From Anaerolineales bacterium UBA3905 (GTDB taxonomy: Bacteria; Chloroflexota; Anaerolineae; Caldilineales; Caldilineaceae): a stretch of DNA of 19,539 nt. The stretch lies in assembly GCA_002391565.1 (NCBI GenBank), contig DGFH01000268.1, positions 1 to 19,539 on the forward strand, written 5' to 3'. The position numbers and the translations under genes are program-made. This document shows, in pieces, positions 8,023-16,002 of this stretch (positions are counted from its first letter, which is position 1; each line of letters begins with the position of its first letter). Below the pieces are notes generated by a model, which worked only from the letters and a program-made list of their open reading frames with translations, ran no database searches and was not told the origin of the DNA.

Positions 8023-9519
8023 TCATGGCTTTAACCGCCACACAGGGCCGATCTGTTCCAGCTTCGCCGCGTCGATCCATGCCGGCGCTTCTGCGAAGTA
8101 GATCGGGCGCAGACCAGCATTGGCAGCCACTAACGCCGGCGCCGACGCGTCGATCGCCGGCACATCTGGATAGAGGTCGCGCTGTAAACGTTGATACCAG
8201 GCAAATTGATAGAGCGATTCATTGACAGGAATCAGCCCCGGCGCAGTCTCACTCAAGCTTCGATCACCCCAGGCGCCGTACCACGCCGTGAAAGTTTCCC
8301 GATCGCCCAACGTCACGAGCAAACTATCTGGTTCCAGCGTCTCTGCCAGCGCCGCCAGATACTGCCGCGCTGTCGCATCGGCGCCCAGCGCCAATGTCGG
8401 CCAGCGTATCGCCACCAGCAGCAAGAGCGCCGCACCGGTCACTCCCGCCAGGATCGGCGTGGCGCTGGCAACGCGCGGCGTCAGCCACGCTGCAATCGTC
8501 GCCAGCCCGACCACCATCCAGATGCTGAGCAACCAGACCACCGGCAATAGATAAATCTCGCTGTCGCGAGTGTAGTACAGCAGTGCGTAAACGCTGATCG
8601 GCGTCAGCCATAATAGACTGAAATTGCGCAGGCGCGGCGTTGTGCGATCCCAGGTTGCCAGACCAACAAAGCCGAGCGCCAGCCCCACTGGTGAAAACTG
8701 GTCGGTGAGGGTGTGTGCCCACACCGTCAGCCGCTGCAATGCAGTCGTCAGCCCTCCGTGCAACAAGTAGCCGCGATAGGCGGCGCCGCTGACCAGCCAC
8801 TGCAATCCCTCCCAGTTGTCAGCGTAGCCCCAGTTGACTGGCGGCGGGCCGCTGGCCGCGGCCAGCGGTATCCGTAGGTAAAACAGCGCCCCCAACACCA
8901 TCCCGCCGGCCAGAGCGGACAGCGGCGCCCACCAGCGACTCGCACCCCTGCGCGCAGTCGCGAGGGCATAAAACGCAGCAGGCAATAACAGCAGCAACGT
9001 CAAGTGATGGGCAATCCCTAGCGCCACCGGCGCCACAACATACCACAGCCGCAGAGGTTTGACCAACACTGCCCACGCCAGCCACACGACCAGCAGCGCA
9101 TGCAGACTGTAAACTTCGGTGAGAATGGATTGACTCCACAACAGGGGGGAAAACGCCCAGGCCAGCCCAGCAAATAGCGCCCACATCCAACGATATGGCG
9201 TACTTGCGGAGAGCAATTCACCAGCCACCAGCACGGTGAGAAAAACGCTGGCGGCGCCGCAGAGGGCGCTGAACAGGTTGCCGCGCCATGCCAGATCGCT
9301 GGCAGGCGCCAGCCAGCCGATCAGCATTAGCCACCCCTGCAACAGGGGTGTGTACAGCGGATAGCCAGGAGGATGGGGGACGCCGCCGGTGATGGCGGCG
9401 GCCAGCAATTCGCCGCCGTCGGCGCCCTGGTGCGCCCAGGTCAACCCGGGCGCCAGGGACGCGACGTAGAATGCAAATGCTGACAGACCCGCCGTTGCCG
9501 CAGCGGTCCAACGCGCCAT
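8023..9519 (-). CDS. DUF2723 polytopic membrane glycosyltransferase-like protein
   Basis: 498-residue membrane protein with the DUF2723 signature near its N terminus: APGLTWAHQGADGGELLAAA then GVPHPPGYPLYT. These proteins resemble GT-C fold lipid-linked-sugar transferases; the eukaryotic relative TMEM260 is a protein O-mannosyltransferase. About ten hydrophobic segments follow, many Trp/Leu-rich, and the C-terminal 130 residues are more soluble (IRPIYFAEAPAW near the end). The acidic residues of ADGGE in the first external loop sit where GT-C enzymes carry catalytic acids (inference). Start is ATG 9519 or GTG 9522; no good ribosome site is visible, but the preceding SH3b gene stops at 9529, so translational coupling is likely. 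Probable job: adding sugar to an exported protein or polymer of the envelope cluster. Confidence 0.82.
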   Translation of the reverse strand: MARWTAAATAGLSAFAFYVASLAPGLTWAHQGADGGELLAAAITGGVPHPPGYPLYTPLLQGWLMLIGWLAPASDLAWRGNLFSALCGAASVFLTVLVAGELLSASTPYRWMWALFAGLAWAFSPLLWSQSILTEVYSLHALLVVWLAWAVLVKPLRLWYVVAPVALGIAHHLTLLLLLPAAFYALATARRGASRWWAPLSALAGGMVLGALFYLRIPLAAASGPPPVNWGYADNWEGLQWLVSGAAYRGYLLHGGLTTALQRLTVWAHTLTDQFSPVGLALGFVGLATWDRTTPRLRNFSLLWLTPISVYALLYYTRDSEIYLLPVVWLLSIWMVVGLATIAAWLTPRVASATPILAGVTGAALLLLVAIRWPTLALGADATARQYLAALAETLEPDSLLVTLGDRETFTAWYGAWGDRSLSETAPGLIPVNESLYQFAWYQRLQRDLYPDVPAIDASAPALVAANAGLRPIYFAEAPAWIDAAKLEQIGPVWRLKP

Positions 9520-9528
9520 CACCGATGA

Positions 9529-10875
9529 CTACTGGAAGTCAGGCGGGGATGCCGGCGGCATTCCCAGGCTGATGGCGACGGAGGTGGCTTCGGCGTTGTC
9601 AGCCAGCGCCGCCGCTGCGCCATCGATCACAGCGCCATTTTCCAGCGATGGCGCCACCATGAGGGTAATCTTGGCCGTTGTGGCGCTGCCAGCAGCCAGT
9701 TCGGGCCAGGTGACAACAATCAGGGTGTTGCCGCCGTCAGTGTCCAGCGCCGTCGCCTCGCCGCCATCCTCCGCCGACACACCCACAAAGCTCAGCCCAG
9801 CTGGGGTCTCGAAGGAAAGCTCTGCATTGACAGCGGCAGCAGCGCCGGTATTGGTCAAGGTCAGGGCAAGTACAACCTGATCGCCTTGCATGGGGAAGGC
9901 CGGTTGCAGCGCAGCGACCAGCGCCAGGGCTGTTGGCGTTTGCGCTTCCTCTGTTGCGACCGGCGTCGCCGTCGCCTGCATTGACGGCGCAGCGACAGGC
10001 GTATCACGTCCGGTGGTCACCGGCAATGCCGCCAATGTCGCTGCATCTGCCTCGGTGGTGATGAACTGTGCAGACACCCAGCCATTTTCGGTTGCACCTG
10101 GGACACAGCAGATCAGCCACCAATCGCTGGCCGCGTTGCGGCCCAACAGCGCTACAGTTGTTCCATTGCTCAGCTTGCCCAAAATGGCGGCGTCGGTGGA
10201 TGGCGCCGCGCGCACATTCAGTGAGACGGCGGCGACTGCGCCTTGCGGCGCCCCAACCGGCAACGCCAGCGCTGTCGCCGTTGCGACTGGCGTTGCCACG
10301 GGTGTGATGCCCGCCACTAATGTTGTCCCGTTGCCGATCGGCAGGTCGTTTAGGTCGGCGGTGCTGTAGTTTGGGGTCACGAATTGGGCGCTGACCCACC
10401 CCTGCGTCTGACCGTCGGGCAGGCAACAGATATTGAGCCAGGTGTTGTCGGCGTTGCGCGCCTCCACCGTCACCACCGTCCCATTGGGCAGACGCCCGAT
10501 GACAGGGAAGTTAGCGCCAGGCCCTTGCCGCACATTGAGCGTGGTTGCATTGATCACGCCCGTCAGCGTACTGGTGGTTGCGCTTGATGCCGGCGTCGTT
10601 TCCCCGACAGGCGTTGGGGTTGGCGTCGCTGGAGGATTGTCGTTTTTATCGTCGTCTTTGTTATCGCGCGGGCGCCGGGTGGGCGTCGGCGGTGGCGTCG
10701 TCGGCGCTGGAGTCGGTGTGGGCGGGATGGTTTGGAAGAGGGGCGCCGGTCGTTCTCCCGCCTGCGCCTGCTTGGCGCCAGGCCACAGCAGCGCAGCAAC
10801 GCCGATGATCAGCACGCCCATGCCAACCATCAACCACCGATGTTGACGAAGAAGGTATTGAGTCAAGAAATTCAT
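9529..10875 (-). CDS. Secreted protein with two SH3b domains and a DUF11/CARDB-like domain
   Basis: 448 residues, exported. The N-terminal hydrophobic segment (about 14-31) may be a signal peptide ending at AQA-GE or a membrane anchor. A Pro/Thr-rich linker (about 42-105) contains a charged patch RRPRDNKDDDKNDN. SH3b-1 (about 105-168, LNVRQGPGANFPVIGRL) and SH3b-2 (about 214-274, LNVRAAPSTDAAILGKL) follow, each ending WVSAQF and each carrying a Cys-Cys pair (NICCLP, LICCVP). The SH3b-plus-linker unit of about 107 residues is duplicated. Residues 317-448 resemble extracellular beta-sandwich DUF11/CARDB repeats (LALTLTNTGAAAAV). Bacterial SH3b domains usually bind cell-wall or surface polymers. 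There is no LPxTG-type tail. ATG 10875 has AAAGGA about 7 bases upstream; GTG 10878 is the alternative. It lies between the GT-PGT and DUF2723 genes in the same operon. Confidence 0.85.
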   Translation of the reverse strand: MNFLTQYLLRQHRWLMVGMGVLIIGVAALLWPGAKQAQAGERPAPLFQTIPPTPTPAPTTPPPTPTRRPRDNKDDDKNDNPPATPTPTPVGETTPASSATTSTLTGVINATTLNVRQGPGANFPVIGRLPNGTVVTVEARNADNTWLNICCLPDGQTQGWVSAQFVTPNYSTADLNDLPIGNGTTLVAGITPVATPVATATALALPVGAPQGAVAAVSLNVRAAPSTDAAILGKLSNGTTVALLGRNAASDWWLICCVPGATENGWVSAQFITTEADAATLAALPVTTGRDTPVAAPSMQATATPVATEEAQTPTALALVAALQPAFPMQGDQVVLALTLTNTGAAAAVNAELSFETPAGLSFVGVSAEDGGEATALDTDGGNTLIVVTWPELAAGSATTAKITLMVAPSLENGAVIDGAAAALADNAEATSVAISLGMPPASPPDFQ

Positions 10876-10905
10876 CACTCGATCCTTTGTGTTGGTAATA
10901 ACAGC

Positions 10906-12570
<1,665 letters not shown>

Positions 12571-12602
12571 GATCACAATGAGCTTGCTTGCCTTCAGCAG
12601 AT

Positions 12603-13271
12603 CTACTGCGTGGCTGATGTCAGCTCCGCCACCACGAAAATGCGATGCGTCGTTGTGTCGGCAGGCCAGCCAGTCACCAATGTTAGTCGCGCATCGGTTG
12701 AAGGAGCGACAAACGCTTCCGCCTGCGCACGTTCTGCGGCAGTGGCGCCAAGCAACGGCAGCGGCTCTGAGACCTCGACTACCTGATAGGTGAATTTGGC
12801 GCCGGCTGCATCCGTCACCATGATCTTCTGACCCGGCTCAACTTCGCCCAGCGCCAGCGCCGCAAAGACAGCGTCGCCGCGCGTCTGATGCCCGGCGATT
12901 ACCATGTTGCCTATGCCGCCTGCCCCGGCGCTATTGATCGCCCAGCCGGCTGCGTTTTCCGGCACGACCCACTGTGTCGTGCGTTGCCCATCCACCTCTA
13001 CGATCTCCCAACCCATCGGTGCGACGGCGATGTCCAACCCCAACCCTGGAAGCGACAAGTTGACAGGTGCGGCTGCCGCCACAACCGGTTCTGTCGCAGG
13101 CGCGTCAGTGGGCAATGCGGACGCCGCCGTTGTAGCCGCCTCTGGCGTTGCCGTGTCAGTGACCTCCGCCGGTGCGGGCGTCGGCGTCAATGGCTGGCAG
13201 GCCGCTAGAAACAGCGCACCCAACAATCCAATCGATGCCAGCCTAAGGTGGATGTGCCGTAAATGCTTCAT
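12603..13271 (-). CDS. Sortase-fold lipoprotein lacking the catalytic cysteine
   Basis: 222 residues from ATG 13271. A lipoprotein signal peptide (SIGLLGALFLAAC) puts the lipidated Cys at about residue 25, followed by a Thr/Pro/Ala-rich linker to about residue 70. The sortase domain follows: WVVPENAAGW, His128 in VIAGHQTR (the catalytic His position), and Arg210 in THRIFVVAEL (the catalytic Arg). The expected TLxTC motif reads LTLVTGW: codon 201 (12669-12671 on the plus strand) is GGC, Gly, where catalytic Cys (TGC or TGT) belongs. Transpeptidation is therefore unlikely; a binding or structural role is possible. A TTG start at 13307 would add 12 residues but breaks the signal-peptide layout. 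AAAGGA lies about 12 bases before ATG 13271. It is the first gene of the envelope operon. Confidence 0.85.
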   Translation of the reverse strand: MKHLRHIHLRLASIGLLGALFLAACQPLTPTPAPAEVTDTATPEAATTAASALPTDAPATEPVVAAAAPVNLSLPGLGLDIAVAPMGWEIVEVDGQRTTQWVVPENAAGWAINSAGAGGIGNMVIAGHQTRGDAVFAALALGEVEPGQKIMVTDAAGAKFTYQVVEVSEPLPLLGATAAERAQAEAFVAPSTDARLTLVTGWPADTTTHRIFVVAELTSATQ

Positions 13272-13341
13272 CAAGCGTCGCGTCCTTTCCTGGTGAAAGC
13301 CATCCAAACACTGGGGGGTGGCTCAAATTGGCCGTCTGCAA

Positions 13342-13370
13342 ATTGTAATGGCTTTGTGGACATCTCGCAA
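13342..13370 (-). promoter_or_regulatory. Promoter for the minus-strand envelope operon
   Basis: On the minus strand, TTGCGA (plus positions 13365-13370) and TACAAT (13342-13347) are separated by 17 bases, a reasonable sigma70-type pair. Transcription would start near 13335, about 64 bases before ATG 13271 of the sortase-like gene. It points away from the selC promoter just beside it. Confidence 0.5.
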
Positions 13371-13384
13371 AACGAAGCGGGCTT

Positions 13385-13414
13385 TTGCCCAATCTGGCGG
13401 CTGGTCGCTACAAT
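13385..13414 (+). promoter_or_regulatory. Promoter for the selenocysteine tRNA gene
   Basis: TTGCCC (13385-13390) and TACAAT (13409-13414) separated by 18 bases. The expected start is about 13421, only a couple of bases before the mature tRNA 5' end at 13423, as usual for single tRNA genes. The -10 box is identical in sequence to that of the divergent operon promoter. Confidence 0.6.
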
Positions 13415-13422
13415 GAAGGGCG

Positions 13423-13517
<95 letters not shown>

Positions 13518-13586
13518 TAAAACGTCTATGCCATGCGTCATTTATGATGCAAGCTGCACATTGCGCTTCGTGGCGATAACTGATCG

Positions 13587-14348
13587 ATGGCAAACCTGGT
13601 TGCTGTAATTTTAACCTATAACGAGGCGCATCACATTGAGACCTGTGTTGCTGCGCTGCGTGATTGGGTGGACGCCGTTGTCGTGTGGGATTCGGGCAGC
13701 ACCGACGACACGACGCAGCGTGCGGCTGCCGCCGGCGCCCTGGTTGTACAGCGCCCTTTCGACAACTACGCTGCGCAACGTCAGGCTGCACTCGACAGCA
13801 CTGCCGCCGAATGGATTTTCTTTGTGGACGCCGACGAGCGCGCGACGCCGGCATTAGCAGCGGAAGTGCGCCAGGTGATCACGGCGCCAGACGCTGCGGC
13901 GGGCTATTGGACGCCGCGCCGCAACTTCATTGTCGGCCACGAGATGCGCGCCGGCGGCTTCTCGCCCGATTATCAGCTGCGACTGTTGCGTCGCTCGGCG
14001 GCAAACTATGACCCCAACCGCCAGGTGCATGAGATCGTCGCCTTGCGCGGCCCGGCGGGTTATCTCGTCCACCCGCTGATTCATTACAATTACCAGAGTT
14101 GGGCGCAGTTTCACCGCAAGCAGCGCGTCTATGCTGCGTATGAAGCGCGCATTCTCGCCGAGCGAGGCATTCGTCCGCGTCCTCACAACTTCATCCTGCA
14201 GCCAATGCGCGAGTTTTACCGGCGTTTTATCACCCTGCAGGGATGGCGAGATGGATGGCAAGGGGCGTGGATGGCGTTTTGGCTGGCCTGGTATTACGGC
14301 CTGCTGCCTTATGCTATTCTGTGGCGGCAGCAGCGCTCGGCAGAGTGA
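13587..14348 (+). CDS. GT2 glycosyltransferase, WaaE/KdtX-like
   Basis: 253-residue family 2 glycosyltransferase of the small WaaE-like group (LPS core beta-1,4-glucosyltransferase relatives). Seen: AVILTYNEAHHIETCV at the N terminus, VVWDSGSTDDT for nucleotide binding, the metal motif FFVDADERATP, then GYWTPRRNFIVG, the RLLRR segment and VHEIV, a typical C-terminal HPLIHYNYQSWAQF, and a hydrophobic amphipathic tail (WMAFWLAWYYGLLPYAILW) that may bind the membrane. It probably adds a sugar from a nucleotide donor to a lipid-linked or surface glycan; the sugar is unknown. It begins 69 bases after the tRNA-Sec gene with no terminator between, so it may be read from the selC promoter. The ribosome site is weak. 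Its last 35 bases overlap the end of the convergent histidine kinase gene. Confidence 0.9.
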   Translation: MANLVAVILTYNEAHHIETCVAALRDWVDAVVVWDSGSTDDTTQRAAAAGALVVQRPFDNYAAQRQAALDSTAAEWIFFVDADERATPALAAEVRQVITAPDAAAGYWTPRRNFIVGHEMRAGGFSPDYQLRLLRRSAANYDPNRQVHEIVALRGPAGYLVHPLIHYNYQSWAQFHRKQRVYAAYEARILAERGIRPRPHNFILQPMREFYRRFITLQGWRDGWQGAWMAFWLAWYYGLLPYAILWRQQRSAE

Positions 14349-16002
14349 AGTAGAAACGGCTCCCCCCGTCAGGTGCATTTTCGGCGCCCACGACGCCGTG
14401 CAAGCGCTCGACGATCCGTTTCACAATCGAAAGCCCCAGACCATAGCCTTTGCGCCCTTCGCTGCGCGGCGTGCGTAAGCGCGGCGTGAACAGCGGCGCC
14501 GCATCGTCGGGAATCCCTGGCCCGTTGTCGATCAACCAGAAGCGCGTCTGCTGTTCATTGGGAAAATCAAAGCCCAGGGTCAGCACAGGCGGGTCGCCGC
14601 CATATTTCAAGGCGTTGACAATATAGTTGTACCAGACCTCTTCCAGCCATGGCCCATAGCCCAACACAGGCGGCCAATTATCAGGTATATGCACGGTGGC
14701 GTTGCGTTCCACCAACATAAACTCGACACGACTGATCGCTTCCGCCACGATCAACTGCATATCGACCGGTTCGACTTCAACGTGAAGAGCGCCGCGCACT
14801 CCGGCCAACAACAGCAGCGACTCGATAATGTGATTCATGCGCATGCTGTTGTCGATGATCTGGCGTAGATAGCTGCTGATCTCCTCTGGGTGGAGATAGT
14901 CGATGTTTTCGCGCAACATATCTGCATAGCCTGCCACCAGTGACAGCGGCGTCTTGAGATCGTGCGCCACGGTGTGAGCAAACGCGTCGAGTTCTTCATT
15001 GCGCTGGCGTAGTTCTTCAGCCTGGCGATTCAAATCCTGAAAGAAGCGTGCGTTCTCAATGGCGATTGCCGCCGACGCCGCCAGGGTTTCGGCCAGAATC
15101 CGGTCAGCATCCGTGAAGGCGCCCGTGCGCTTATTGACCAATTCCAGGACGCCCAACACGCGATCTGGCGCCCGCAGTGGCACGGCGAGCAAAGTTTGCG
15201 TGTGAAACTTCAGTTTTTCGTCGCTGGTCGTCGAAAACCGTGCATCATCGGACACGTCATTGACGACCACCGTCTCGCAATTGGCAAACGCCCAGCCAGC
15301 AATGCCTTGCCCCGGCGCCAGCGGCACATGGTGTGGCTCCACAAACTCGCCGTTGGCGTAGATAGCAACGCAATCGAGCATCTGGTTGGGGCTGAGCAGC
15401 CACACCGAGCTGCCTTCTGTGTCGGTGAACTCGCAGATGCTGCTGACCAACTGCGAGGTAATTTGATCCTCATCGAAGGTGGAGGTGAAAATCTGTGTGG
15501 CGCGGTTGAGCAGCGCCAGCTTCTGATTCTGTTCATGCAGGCGGCGAACGACTGCTTCGCGCTCCTGCCGCTTGCGATGCGCCTGAATGACGCGTTCGGC
15601 GACGCCCGGCAATTGACTGAGATAATTCGGTTCGGAGCGTTTGATGACGTAATCGGAGATGCCAAGACGTAGCGCCTCGACGACAATTGCCACATCGTCC
15701 TCGGCAGTAACCATGATCGCCGGAGGGCGGTTCTCGTTCTCCATCAACTTGTAGAGAATTTCGAGGCCATTTAACTCCGGCAATAGATAGTCGAGCACGA
15801 TCAGATCGTACTGCTGGTGCTGCAGACGTTCCAGACCTTCTGACCCTGTATGCGCCAGATCGACGATAAACCCCATCTGCTCCATCCGGTGCTTGAACAA
15901 CTGGGCGGCAATGGGATCATCCTCCACGTACAGAATGTGCGGTGAGGGTGCAGAGCTGACATGATTATTTTGCTGCATCGACGATGGCGCTGATGTTGCC
16001 AT
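14314..16002 (-). CDS. Receiver-GAF-histidine kinase
   Basis: 562-residue cytoplasmic signalling protein with no membrane segment. An N-terminal receiver domain (about 22-140) has Glu27-Asp28-Asp29, phospho-acceptor Asp71 in IVLDYLLP, and Lys in YVIKRSEP. A GAF sensor domain (about 180-325) contains LAPGQGIAGWAF and AVPLRAPDRVLGVLELVNK. HisKA carries His347 in FAHTVAHDLKTPL. The ATPase domain has the N box NYIVNALKYGG, the G1 box IDNGPGIPD and the G2 box GYGLGLSIVKRI. Having the receiver first suggests it is phosphorylated by another kinase and passes the signal on. ATG 16002 lies inside the end of sbcC (38-base overlap, GGGTGA about 7 bases upstream), so coupled translation is likely. ATG 15978 is possible but has no ribosome site. 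Ligand and output partner are unknown. Confidence 0.93.
   Translation of the reverse strand: MATSAPSSMQQNNHVSSAPSPHILYVEDDPIAAQLFKHRMEQMGFIVDLAHTGSEGLERLQHQQYDLIVLDYLLPELNGLEILYKLMENENRPPAIMVTAEDDVAIVVEALRLGISDYVIKRSEPNYLSQLPGVAERVIQAHRKRQEREAVVRRLHEQNQKLALLNRATQIFTSTFDEDQITSQLVSSICEFTDTEGSSVWLLSPNQMLDCVAIYANGEFVEPHHVPLAPGQGIAGWAFANCETVVVNDVSDDARFSTTSDEKLKFHTQTLLAVPLRAPDRVLGVLELVNKRTGAFTDADRILAETLAASAAIAIENARFFQDLNRQAEELRQRNEELDAFAHTVAHDLKTPLSLVAGYADMLRENIDYLHPEEISSYLRQIIDNSMRMNHIIESLLLLAGVRGALHVEVEPVDMQLIVAEAISRVEFMLVERNATVHIPDNWPPVLGYGPWLEEVWYNYIVNALKYGGDPPVLTLGFDFPNEQQTRFWLIDNGPGIPDDAAPLFTPRLRTPRSEGRKGYGLGLSIVKRIVERLHGVVGAENAPDGGSRFYFTLPSAAAATE

Noticed and set aside
13529..13554. Hairpin-like GCGTCAT/ATGATGC after the tRNA-Sec gene
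   Set aside because: One wobble pair, a very short loop and no T-run, so not supported as a terminator.
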